DNA from: Duganella sp. SG902
GTDB lineage: Bacteria; Pseudomonadota; Gammaproteobacteria; Burkholderiales; Burkholderiaceae_D
DNA: 64,000 nt
Reading direction: 5' to 3'
Assembly (NCBI RefSeq): GCF_013376005.1
Contig: NZ_JABMJK010000009.1
Coordinates: 186,001 to 250,000 of the forward strand
In this document: positions 25,986 to 35,836 of the stretch, piece by piece
Layout: every line of letters begins with the position of its first letter
Numbering within the stretch: the stretch's first letter is position 1
Notes under the pieces: generated by a model
Told to the model about the DNA's origin: nothing
Database searches by the model: none
What the model saw: only the letters and a program-made list of their open reading frames with translations
Position numbers and translations under genes: made by a program

Positions 25986-28178
25986 ATGAAATCATCACAG
26001 ATTCGCATTGCCGTATTGGCCGCCGTGGCGGCCATATTCCAGACCGCGCCGGCCATTGCGGCCGAAGCGCCTAGCGCACTGACGGCGGCGCCGGCGGCCG
26101 CCATCAATCCTAAAGCCGTGCTGTCCACCATGGAGCGCGTGGCCGACTGGCAGTTGGCCAATCCAAGCAAGCACCGTCCGGACGACTGGACGCAGGCGGT
26201 GGGCTACAACGGCATCATGGCGCTGGCGAACATCTCCGGCAACAGCAAATACCGCGATGCGATGATCGCCATGGGCGAGAAGAACAACTGGAAGCTCGGC
26301 CCCAATCACTATCACGCGGACGATCACATCGTCGGCCAGACCTACGCCGAGCTGTATCTGCAAACGCGCGATCCGAAAATGATCGCGCTGTTGCGCGCCA
26401 GCTTTGACGACATCCTCGCCAACCGCCGTACCGGCTCGCTGGAATTCACCGTCAAGGGCAACCAGGACCGCTGGTCGTGGTGCGACGCGCTTTACATGGC
26501 GCCGCCGGCCTGGCTGCGCCTGTGGGCCATCACCGGCGACCAGCGCTACCTCGATTTCGCCATCAGCGAATGGTGGGTGACCTCGGACTACCTGTACGAC
26601 AAGGAAGAACACCTGTACTTCCGTGACTCCAACTACTTCGACAAGCGCGAAGCCAACGGCAAGAAGGTCTACTGGAGCCGGGGCAACGGCTGGGTGATGG
26701 GCGGCCTGGTGCGCGTGCTGCAATACCTGCCGGAGAACCATCACGAGCGCCCGCGCTTCGTCCAGCAATACAGGGACATGGCGGCCCGGCTGCTTACCCT
26801 GCAGCAGCCGGACGGCCTGTGGCGCGCCAGCCTGCTCGATCCCGACACCTATCCGATGAAGGAATCGAGCGGCTCGGCGCTGTACACCTATGCCTTCGCC
26901 TGGGGCGTGAATCAGGGCCTGCTGGACGCCAAGGCCTTCAAGCCCGCCGTGCAGAAAGCCTGGACCGCGCTGGTGGCCAACGTGCAGCCGGACGGCAAAC
27001 TGACCCACGTCCAGCCTATCGGCCTGGCCCCCAAAGTCTTCGACGAGAATCTCACCGAAGTGTACGGCGTCGGCGGCTTCCTGCTGGCCGGCAGCGAGGT
27101 ATATCGCATGGCGGTGCTGGAAAAGACCAAGCCGCGAACGGTGAGCGTCTCCAATCCCACCGGCGGCGTGCGCGGCGACGAGCTGGCGGAAGCGCCGCTG
27201 GCGCCCGGCCTGCGCAAGCCGGTGGTGATGGACGCCGCCACTTCGGCCATCGTCAACTCGCAAGTGATCGGCAAACAGATCCTGTTCCCGGTGAACCTGG
27301 CGGCGGGCGAGACGCGCCGCTACCTGGTGCTGCCGGCCGAACGCCTGGCCGCCGTGCCGCCGGCGGACGTGAAAACCCACGCGCGCTTCGTGCCCGAACG
27401 GCTCGACGATTTCGCCTGGGAGAGCGACCGCACCGCGCACCGCGTGTACGGTCCGGCCATCATCAAGGATCCGAAGGAGCACCTGATCAGCAGCGGTGTC
27501 GACGTGTGGGTGAAGAAGGTGCGCACGCCAGTGATCGACAAGTGGTACAAGCGCGGCGAGTATCACCACGATGAGGGCGAAGGACTGGACTACTACAGCG
27601 TGGGCCAGAGCCGCGGCTGCGGCGGCACCACCATCGTCGATGATGGCAAGCTGCATAACTCGTCCAACTTCACCAGGTACAAGGTGCTGGCCGACGGCCC
27701 GCTGCGTGCCGTGTTCGAGCTGACCTACGGCGCCTGCGACGCCGGCAACGGCCGCACGGTGTCCGAAGTGAAGCGCTTCTCGATCGACGCCGGTTCCAAC
27801 ATGACGCGCGTTGAAACGAAGTTCGCCAGCAATCGCAAGGGTCCGTTGAACGTCGGCGTCGGCATCGTCCAGCGCGATGGCGAAGGTCACTACACCGCCG
27901 ACGGCGCCGATAACTTCAACAGCTACTGGGAGCCCGCCCACGGCGACGACGGCAGCATCGGCTGCGGCGTGATCCTGCCGGCCGGGGTCAAGGCCTTCGA
28001 CGTGATCGACAAGCAGCAGCTGTCGCTGGGCACGGCGCAACCGGGCCAGCCCTTCGTCTACTACTTCGGCGCCGGCTGGAGCAAGAGCGGCGACTTCGCC
28101 GACGCCGCCGCCTGGGACGCCTACGTGCGCGGCTACGCGCAAAAGCTGAAGGCGCCGCTCAAGGTCAGCAGTCAGTAA
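25986..28178 (+). CDS. GH105-DUF4861 fusion, unsaturated uronyl hydrolase
   Basis: A 730-residue exported protein; signal peptide ends TAPAIAAE. Residues about 45-385 are GH105: NHYHADDHIVGQTYAELYL with the catalytic Asp, RWSWCDALYMAPPAWLRL, VYWSRGNGWVMGGLVRVLQ and the YPMKESSGSALYTYA segment. GH105 enzymes hydrate the unsaturated uronyl end left by polysaccharide lyases. Residues about 390-725 match the DUF4861 beta-rich domain (RFVPERLDDFAWESDRTAHR, GVDVWVKK, GEGLDYYSVGQSRGCGG). Fused, the two suggest a multi-step activity on lyase products. It follows udh with a repeat in between and ends in a terminator. Confidence 0.85.
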   Translation: MKSSQIRIAVLAAVAAIFQTAPAIAAEAPSALTAAPAAAINPKAVLSTMERVADWQLANPSKHRPDDWTQAVGYNGIMALANISGNSKYRDAMIAMGEKNNWKLGPNHYHADDHIVGQTYAELYLQTRDPKMIALLRASFDDILANRRTGSLEFTVKGNQDRWSWCDALYMAPPAWLRLWAITGDQRYLDFAISEWWVTSDYLYDKEEHLYFRDSNYFDKREANGKKVYWSRGNGWVMGGLVRVLQYLPENHHERPRFVQQYRDMAARLLTLQQPDGLWRASLLDPDTYPMKESSGSALYTYAFAWGVNQGLLDAKAFKPAVQKAWTALVANVQPDGKLTHVQPIGLAPKVFDENLTEVYGVGGFLLAGSEVYRMAVLEKTKPRTVSVSNPTGGVRGDELAEAPLAPGLRKPVVMDAATSAIVNSQVIGKQILFPVNLAAGETRRYLVLPAERLAAVPPADVKTHARFVPERLDDFAWESDRTAHRVYGPAIIKDPKEHLISSGVDVWVKKVRTPVIDKWYKRGEYHHDEGEGLDYYSVGQSRGCGGTTIVDDGKLHNSSNFTRYKVLADGPLRAVFELTYGACDAGNGRTVSEVKRFSIDAGSNMTRVETKFASNRKGPLNVGVGIVQRDGEGHYTADGADNFNSYWEPAHGDDGSIGCGVILPAGVKAFDVIDKQQLSLGTAQPGQPFVYYFGAGWSKSGDFADAAAWDAYVRGYAQKLKAPLKVSSQ

Positions 28179-28184
28179 ACGGCC

Positions 28185-28211
28185 CGCCAGCCTGGTGCTG
28201 GCGGTTTTTTT
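28185..28211 (+). terminator. Rho-independent terminator after GH105-DUF4861
   Basis: Stem CGCCAGC (28185-28191) and GCTGGCG (28197-28203) with a 5-base loop, followed by a run of T from 28205. It stands just after the stop codon at 28178. Confidence 0.85.
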
Positions 28212-28220
28212 AACCCGCGA

Positions 28221-28234
28221 TGGAAGCGCTACCA
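28221..28234. promoter_or_regulatory. LacI-type operator, TGGAAGCGCTACCA
   Basis: The 14-base sequence TGGAAGCGCTACCA is palindromic apart from one pair. It closely resembles the TGGTAGCGCTAACA operator described for the XylR regulon of Xanthomonas. It is 46 bases before the TonB receptor start at 28280, downstream of a terminator, so the receptor has its own control point. Confidence 0.6.
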
Positions 28235-28279
28235 CCATCTAGTTGAAGCACCCAAAACCTATAACACTGGAGACACCAC

Positions 28280-30667
28280 ATGCACACGAAACAACCCCAA
28301 CCGCGGCGCATCACCGCCGCCGTCGCCCTTGCCCTGCTGGCCGGCGCGGCAATGGCGCAACAGGAAGACAGCGGCAAGCTGGAATCCGTGATCGTCACCG
28401 CCAACAAACGCGCACAGAACCTGCAGGACGTGCCGGCCTCCATCACCGTGCTGAACGACGCCGTCCTGCAGCGCGCCAACGTGCGCGACCTGGAGGACGT
28501 GCCGGCCCTGTCGCCGGCGCTGACGCTGTCCTACGGCACCCAGCCGGGCAACTTCAGCATCAACATGCGCGGCATTGGCACCTTCTCGCTGGGCATCGGC
28601 GTCGAGGCCGACGTGGCGGTGATCGTCGACGACGTGCCGCTCGGCATGCAGGCCGGCGCCTTCAAGGACCTGGCCGACGTCGGCCGCATCGAGGTGCTGA
28701 AGGGCCCGCAAAGTACGCTGTTCGGCAAGAGCTCGATCGCCGGCGCCATCAACATCACCACCAAGCCGCTGGGCGGTCCGTGGAAGACCACCGCCACCAC
28801 CTACGTCACCAACGACGATGAATGGCGCGTCGGCGTCAGCACCGGCGGCGCCGTGTCCGACACCCTGCGCCTGCGCGTGGCGGCCAGCAAGACCAACTTC
28901 GACGGCACGCTCAACAACCTCACCACCGGCAAGAAACTGAACGGCAGCAAGGGCGACAACCTCAGCGGCAAGCTGGAATGGCAGCCGCTCGACCAGCTGA
29001 CCCTGACCCTGACGCCGCACTACAACCGCACCGAGAAATTCTGCTGCTCGACCGCCTTCACCTCGATGTCGCCGGGCGCGCTGTACCGCAACGCGCCGCA
29101 GCTGCCGCCGTCGGTGGTGCTGGCCGGCATCCACATCGGCCCGGACAACCGCGACGTGCGCAACGATTATCCGACCGGCGGCAAGTTCCACGACGCCGGC
29201 ACCGGCGTCAAGCTGGACTGGGCGTTCGACGACAACGGCCCGCTGAAGGGCCACACGCTAACCTCCATCTCGTCCTACAGCCAATACCACATGGACGATT
29301 ACCAGGACAACGACAACACCGACGTCGACATCCTGCCCTTCCTGTTGTTGCCGAATGGCCAGCCGACCGGCATGCATGGCGGCCTGTACCAGTACGGCTA
29401 CTTCGACGTCAAATCGACCACCCAGGAATTCCGCCTGACCTCGCCGGACAAGGGCGCGTTGCGCTACGTGGCCGGCCTGTGGTACGGCAAGAACGCGCTG
29501 ACGCGCGAGCTGACCAAGGCGCCGCTGATCCAGGCCTACGGCACCGCCTACGGCGCCGACGCCTGGAACACCAGCAAGGCCATCTACGGCCAGGGCTCGT
29601 GGGACTTCCGTCCGGACACCAGCCTGATCGTGGGCGCGCGCTACAACGACGAGGACACCGGCTACAACTTCCGCCGCTACACGGTGCCGCCGCAGGCCAA
29701 GGCGCTGACCGAGTTCTACACCAAGTCCGACAACGACAAGAGCAGCACCTACAAGCTGGGGCTGGAACACCGCCTGAACAAGGATGCGATGGTGTACGCC
29801 ATGGCCTCGACCGGCCACAAGGGCAAGGCCTACGACCTGACCTCGGGCTTCACGGCGGCCACGGCCAAATTGCCGGCGGTGGCGCCGGAGACCGCGCGCA
29901 GCTACGAGCTGGGCTGGAAACAAAGCCTGTGGGACAACCGCGCGATGTTCAGCGTGGCGCTGTTCCGGACCGACTTCAAGCACTTCCAGCAATCGTCCAG
30001 CTTCTTCGACGACGACGGCACCTTCCGTACCGGCCTGAACAGCATCGGCGGCTTGCGCACGCAAGGCCTGGAGGTGGAAGGCAACGTGCGCGTGACGCGC
30101 GCGCTGCAGCTGAACGGCAGCTTCGCCTACACCGAGGCCACCATCCAGGAATTCGAGAACGGGCCGTGCTACAACGTCATCAACGCGGCCGGGACGGCCG
30201 GCACGCCGGGACCGGGCTGCGCGCAGAACCCCAAGTACAACAACACCTTCGTGCAAAACCTGGCCGGCAAGACCCTGCCGAACGCGCCCAAGGTCAAGGT
30301 CAACCTGGGCGGCCAGTATGACCTGATACTGCCATCGGCCAGCTTCAACGGCTTCCTCGCCGGCTCCACGCGCTACCAGAGCCGCACCCAGTTCTCGCTG
30401 AACCAGGACCCCAACACCATCCAGGGGGCGTACGCGATCACCAACGTCAGCTTTGGAGTGAAGGACAAGCAGGACCGCTACAAGTTCACGGTGCTGGTCA
30501 ACAACCTGTTCGACAAGCGCTACGCGACCGGCCTGAACAACGCGATCGCCAACGGCACCTGGAGCCCGAAAGCGCCGAACACGCCGGTGGCGGTCAACAC
30601 CACCGAATGGATGCCGCCGCGCGACTTCCAGCGCTACTTCGGCGCCCGCCTCGACGTCACCTTCTAA
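28280..30667 (+). CDS. TonB-dependent receptor, oligosaccharide type
   Basis: A 795-residue outer-membrane receptor; signal peptide ends GAAMAQQ. The TonB box-like region ESVIVTANKRAQNLQDVP opens the plug, which also has NFSINMRGIGTFSLGIGVEA, RIEVLKGPQSTLFGKSSIAG and ITTKPLGG. The barrel ends RDFQRYFGARLDVTF with a terminal Phe. Receptors of this wording are common in sugar-uptake loci of Caulobacter and Sphingomonas. The neighbours udh, GH105, GH2 and GH3 point to import of uronic-acid oligosaccharides. Terminator 30799-30829 closes it. Confidence 0.9.
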   Translation: MHTKQPQPRRITAAVALALLAGAAMAQQEDSGKLESVIVTANKRAQNLQDVPASITVLNDAVLQRANVRDLEDVPALSPALTLSYGTQPGNFSINMRGIGTFSLGIGVEADVAVIVDDVPLGMQAGAFKDLADVGRIEVLKGPQSTLFGKSSIAGAINITTKPLGGPWKTTATTYVTNDDEWRVGVSTGGAVSDTLRLRVAASKTNFDGTLNNLTTGKKLNGSKGDNLSGKLEWQPLDQLTLTLTPHYNRTEKFCCSTAFTSMSPGALYRNAPQLPPSVVLAGIHIGPDNRDVRNDYPTGGKFHDAGTGVKLDWAFDDNGPLKGHTLTSISSYSQYHMDDYQDNDNTDVDILPFLLLPNGQPTGMHGGLYQYGYFDVKSTTQEFRLTSPDKGALRYVAGLWYGKNALTRELTKAPLIQAYGTAYGADAWNTSKAIYGQGSWDFRPDTSLIVGARYNDEDTGYNFRRYTVPPQAKALTEFYTKSDNDKSSTYKLGLEHRLNKDAMVYAMASTGHKGKAYDLTSGFTAATAKLPAVAPETARSYELGWKQSLWDNRAMFSVALFRTDFKHFQQSSSFFDDDGTFRTGLNSIGGLRTQGLEVEGNVRVTRALQLNGSFAYTEATIQEFENGPCYNVINAAGTAGTPGPGCAQNPKYNNTFVQNLAGKTLPNAPKVKVNLGGQYDLILPSASFNGFLAGSTRYQSRTQFSLNQDPNTIQGAYAITNVSFGVKDKQDRYKFTVLVNNLFDKRYATGLNNAIANGTWSPKAPNTPVAVNTTEWMPPRDFQRYFGARLDVTF

Positions 30668-30673
30668 CCCACT

Positions 30674-30762
30674 CCGGGGTCAGGTCCTCCATTTCTACAC
30701 GGCCCCAGCCGTAGCGGGACGCTACGGCTGGGGCCGTGTAGAAATGGAGGACCTGACCCCGG
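30674..30762. repeat. Perfect 43-bp inverted repeat with 3-base loop
   Basis: The arms 30674-30716 and 30720-30762 are exact reverse complements; the loop is GGA. Each outer end begins CCGGGGTCAGGTCCTCC. A transcript would fold into a 43-bp hairpin. The CCGGGGTCAG end shares GGGGTCAG with the element at 33693-33879, so both look like members of a REP/MITE class. No transposase is inside. Origin by a RAYT-type transposase elsewhere in the genome is an inference. Confidence 0.8.
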
Positions 30763-30798
30763 ATCTCCCTCGCGACGCTGGCAGATGGTCGCTCTTTG

Positions 30799-30829
30799 GC
30801 CCCCGCGCCCACCGCGGGGGCTTTTTTTT
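30799..30829 (+). terminator. Rho-independent terminator after the TonB receptor gene
   Basis: Stem GCCCCCGCG (30799-30807) and CGCGGGGGC (30813-30821) is followed by eight T. The rest of the 308-base gap between 30667 and 30976 holds only the 43-bp inverted repeat and short AT-richer DNA with no other feature seen. Confidence 0.85.
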
Positions 30830-30975
30830 AACCAAATGCAAAATTACCGCCGCGCGGACCGCATTACTGTTGAGTCAGATTCGTAAAATGTTAACTCGGA
30901 CATGGTAAGCTTCGACCCCGGCACCCTCCTCGCTGCACCCTGTTACTCCAACTTCCACCGTAACTACTTAATTTC

Positions 30976-31815
30976 ATGGATATTGTTCTCGCGCTGAAAG
31001 CCCTCATCATGGGCCTGGTTGAAGGTTTCACGGAATTCCTGCCGATCTCGTCCACCGGCCATCTGATCCTCACCGAGCACCTGCTGGGCTTCCAGGGCAT
31101 GGAAGAAAAAATCAATGTGTTTGAAATCGTGATCCAGGCCGGCGCCATCTTCGCCGTCTGCTGGGAGTACCGCGCGCGCATCGCCAAGGTCACCACTGGG
31201 CTGACCACCGACCGCAAGCAGCAACGCTTCGCGCTCAACATCGCCATCGCCTTCCTGCCGCTCGCCATCCTCGGCCTGGCGCTGGGCAATGTGCTCAAGG
31301 AGCACCTGTTCAAGCCGGTGCCGGTGGCCCTGGCCCTGATCGTCGGCGGCATCGTCATCCTGGTGGTCGAGCGCCATGTGGCCGCCAATCCGGTGTCCGT
31401 GCGCGTGCATTCGGTCGACGACATGACGCCGCTGGATGCCTTAAAAATGGGCATCGCCCAGGCCTTCGCCCTGATTCCCGGCACCAGCCGCTCCGGCTCC
31501 ACCATCATCGGCGGCATGATGTTCGGCTTTTCGCGCCAGGCCGCGACCGAGTTTTCCTTCCTGCTGGGCATTCCCACCCTGCTGATCGCCTCCGCCTACT
31601 CGCTGTTCAAGGCGCGCGAGCTGCTGGCGGTGTCGGATCTGCCGATGTTCACCATCGGCACGGTGTCGGCCTTCATCTCGGCGTTCTTCTGCGTGCGCTG
31701 GCTGCTGCGCTATGTCGCTTCCCATACTTTCACGATTTTTGCCTGGTATCGCATCGCTTTTGGCCTGCTGGTGCTCATCACAGGTTACACTGGCGTGATC
31801 GTCTGGAAGGACTAA
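30976..31815 (+). CDS. uppP: Undecaprenyl-diphosphatase
   Basis: A 279-residue inner-membrane protein with about eight membrane helices. The two catalytic signatures are [17 protein letters not shown] near the N-terminus and [20 protein letters not shown] at about 162-180. It removes a phosphate from undecaprenyl diphosphate so that the lipid can carry peptidoglycan and glycan units again; it is also known as bacitracin resistance protein BacA. It lies upstream of recQ but 30 bases away and may have a separate start. Confidence 0.95.
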   Translation: MDIVLALKALIMGLVEGFTEFLPISSTGHLILTEHLLGFQGMEEKINVFEIVIQAGAIFAVCWEYRARIAKVTTGLTTDRKQQRFALNIAIAFLPLAILGLALGNVLKEHLFKPVPVALALIVGGIVILVVERHVAANPVSVRVHSVDDMTPLDALKMGIAQAFALIPGTSRSGSTIIGGMMFGFSRQAATEFSFLLGIPTLLIASAYSLFKARELLAVSDLPMFTIGTVSAFISAFFCVRWLLRYVASHTFTIFAWYRIAFGLLVLITGYTGVIVWKD

Positions 31816-31844
31816 ATCTTTTATAAAGTAGTTGCAGTAGCATC

Positions 31845-33665
<1,821 letters not shown>

Positions 33666-33692
33666 TCAGCGGCTGGTGATGACTCTGCTACG

Positions 33693-33879
33693 ATTCGGGG
33701 TCAGCTCTGACATTCGGACAGGCAGAGATAATGTTTGAGAAATCTCAATGCGGCCTACGAAAAACCAAAGTCTGAAATACAAAAGCAGCAGGCATTTACG
33801 TATCAGTTTTGATTAACTCGGTTCTTACAAATATCAATAGTGGTAGCCGCGTGTCCGAATGTCAGAGCTGACCCCGAAT
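33693..33879. repeat. 28-bp inverted repeat enclosing 131 bp, MITE-like
   Basis: The arms ATTCGGGGTCAGCTCTGACA(...) at 33693-33720 and their exact complement at 33852-33879 bound a 131-base centre that is AT-richer than the flanks and has no long frame. The shared GGGGTCAG ends link it with the element at 30674-30762. It fits a non-autonomous mobile element or a pair of REP sequences. The 225-base gap between recQ and the AraC gene is otherwise empty. Confidence 0.75.
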
Positions 33880-33890
33880 TGCTCGCGGGG

Positions 33891-34817
33891 TTAGGCGGTG
33901 ACGATGTTGCGGTAGCGGCTGGGCGCTGCGCCGAGGGCGGCGCGGAAGCGGTGGCTGAAGTGGCTCAGGTCGGCGTAGCCGCAGGCGTCGGCGATTTGCT
34001 GCAATGGCTGGCCGGTGGTCTTCAGCAGCACGCGCGCGTGCTCGATGCGGCGCGACGCGATCCAAGCGGAAGGCGACATCCCAAACGATACTTTGAACAT
34101 CCGCGCCAGGTGGAACTCGGACATGCACGCCAGCGCCGCCAGCATGCCCAGGGTGATGTTATGCCCCAGGTTCGCCTCGATGTAGTCCGCCAGCCGCCGC
34201 CGCACCACCGGCGCCAGGCCGCCGCGCACGCGCGCCTGCTGCAGCGGCACCGATTGCGCCAGCAGCAGGTGGCTCAGCGCTTCGTGCGTGATTTCATTGG
34301 CGCGCAATTGCGCGTCCGGTCCGTCCCACGACATGCCGGCCAAGGCCCCGCACAGGCGGGCGATGCGCTCATGCTCGAAGTAGGTGCGGTCGGCCAGCGT
34401 CAGCTCGCGCGGTTCGCGGTCCAGCTCCACCACCGCGCGCCGCGTGAAGTGCTCGGGCAGGAAGTAGAGGTGCATGAAGTGCATCTGCCCGCGCACGGTC
34501 CACGAGGACTCGTGCCAGTCCGGCAGGGTGCACAGCCTTTTGGGCCCACCGTACAGGCCCGGAAGTTCGGAACGCTCGGTGCGGTGGCCGCCGTCCAGAT
34601 AACAGGACAGCGTATGATGGCCCGGCTGGTTGTAGCTGGTCTCCGCCACCGGCGTGTCGCGCCGCCAGATGGCGACCGCCAGTTCGTCCCCCAGCCACGC
34701 GAAGCGCTCCAGCTGCGCATCGGTTTCGGACATGGTCTTGAATACGGAATGCGACAGCTGCCCGTCCGGCAAGGCGGACAGCAAGGTGGCGGGCAGGTTG
34801 TTGGCGCGGGAGGACAT
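33891..34817 (-). CDS. AraC family transcriptional regulator
   Basis: A 308-residue regulator. An N-terminal ligand arm (AETSYNQPGHHTLSCYLDGG, GQMHFMHLYFLPEHF) is followed by the C-terminal double HTH at about 205-305: MLAALACMSEFHLARMFKVS, GMSPSAWIASRRIEHARVLL, LQQIADACGYADLSHFSHRF and the ending GAAPSRYRNI. It diverges from the DMT transporter gene, which it may control. The inducer is unknown. Confidence 0.9.
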   Translation of the reverse strand: MSSRANNLPATLLSALPDGQLSHSVFKTMSETDAQLERFAWLGDELAVAIWRRDTPVAETSYNQPGHHTLSCYLDGGHRTERSELPGLYGGPKRLCTLPDWHESSWTVRGQMHFMHLYFLPEHFTRRAVVELDREPRELTLADRTYFEHERIARLCGALAGMSWDGPDAQLRANEITHEALSHLLLAQSVPLQQARVRGGLAPVVRRRLADYIEANLGHNITLGMLAALACMSEFHLARMFKVSFGMSPSAWIASRRIEHARVLLKTTGQPLQQIADACGYADLSHFSHRFRAALGAAPSRYRNIVTA

Positions 34818-34920
34818 GGAGAAAGTCTAGCACGCGGCGCCGCCCCATGCCGGCGGCGGCCGCGATATGCGCAATTTCAGACAAGTCGCCACGCCGCCGC
34901 GCCGGCATGCTGTCCCTACT

Positions 34921-35823
34921 ATGAATATTTTCCTCTACCTCCTCACAGTCCTGATCTGGGGCACGACCTGGATCGCTATCACTTTTCAACTGGGCGTGGT
35001 GCCGGCGCCGGTGTCGATCGCCTATCGCTTCTGGATCGCCGCCGCCGTGCTGTTCGCCGGCCTGCTGCTGACGCGCCGTCAATGGTGGCCGCCACGCCAG
35101 GCATGGCCTTATCTGTTCGCGCAGGGCATGGCGCTGTTTTGCCTGAACTTCCTGTGCTTCTACTACGCCAGCCAGTGGGTCACCAGCGGCCTGGAAGCGG
35201 TGGTGTTCTCCACCGCGCCGCTGTGGAACGCCATCAACGGCCGCATCTTCCTCGGCCGACCGATCAAGCCGCAGGTGATGCTGGGCGCGCTGCTCGGCCT
35301 CGGCGGCATCGTGCTGCTGTTCGCGCCGCAGATGGCCGGCCACTGGCATGACAGCCATACCCTGCTCGGCCTCGCGTTGACGCTGGGCGGTACGCTGTGC
35401 TTCTCGTGCGGGAATCTGCTGTCCAGCCGCATGCAGTCCATGAACCTGGGCCTCACGCCATGGCTGACCAACACCTGGGCCATGCTGATCGGCTCCACCA
35501 CGCTGGGCGTGGCGGCGCTGGCCATGGGCATGCCGTTCACGCTCGATCCGTCGCCGCGCTATCTCGGCGCCCTGCTGTATCTCGCCATTCCCGGCTCGGT
35601 GATCGGCTTTACCGCTTACCTGATGCTGGTCGGCCGCATCGGGCCTGACCGCGCGGCCTATTCCACGGTATTATTCCCCATCGTAGCGCTGACCATTTCG
35701 ACCATTTACGAAGGCTACCATTGGACGCCGCTGGCCCTGTGCGGGCTGGCGCTGGTACTGGCGGGGAATCTGCTGGCGTTTCTGCCGCCGTCCCTGCGCG
35801 CCAGGCTGATGGGAGCCGCATAG
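34921..35823 (+). CDS. EamA/DMT family transporter
   Basis: A 300-residue membrane protein with ten helices in two EamA repeats. It begins MNIFLYLLTVLIWGTTWIAI, with TFQLGVVPAPVSIAYRFWIA and the second repeat from about 150. These drug/metabolite transporters export amino acids, cofactors or small compounds; the cargo is not visible. ATG 34921 gives a direct start for the first helix; an earlier frame from 34867 adds unrelated residues. It follows a divergent AraC gene and precedes an amidohydrolase gene. Confidence 0.85.
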   Translation: MNIFLYLLTVLIWGTTWIAITFQLGVVPAPVSIAYRFWIAAAVLFAGLLLTRRQWWPPRQAWPYLFAQGMALFCLNFLCFYYASQWVTSGLEAVVFSTAPLWNAINGRIFLGRPIKPQVMLGALLGLGGIVLLFAPQMAGHWHDSHTLLGLALTLGGTLCFSCGNLLSSRMQSMNLGLTPWLTNTWAMLIGSTTLGVAALAMGMPFTLDPSPRYLGALLYLAIPGSVIGFTAYLMLVGRIGPDRAAYSTVLFPIVALTISTIYEGYHWTPLALCGLALVLAGNLLAFLPPSLRARLMGAA

Positions 35824-35836
35824 ACCAGGAGATCGC

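Noticed and set aside
25995-28238. A 747-codon open frame antisense to the GH105-DUF4861 gene
   Set aside because: Its translation is Val/Gly/Arg/His-rich without any domain; it is the mirror of GC-rich codon bias in the real gene.
33693-33879. The inverted repeat read as a recQ terminator
   Set aside because: The arms are 131 bases apart and no T run follows; the structure fits a mobile repeat better.
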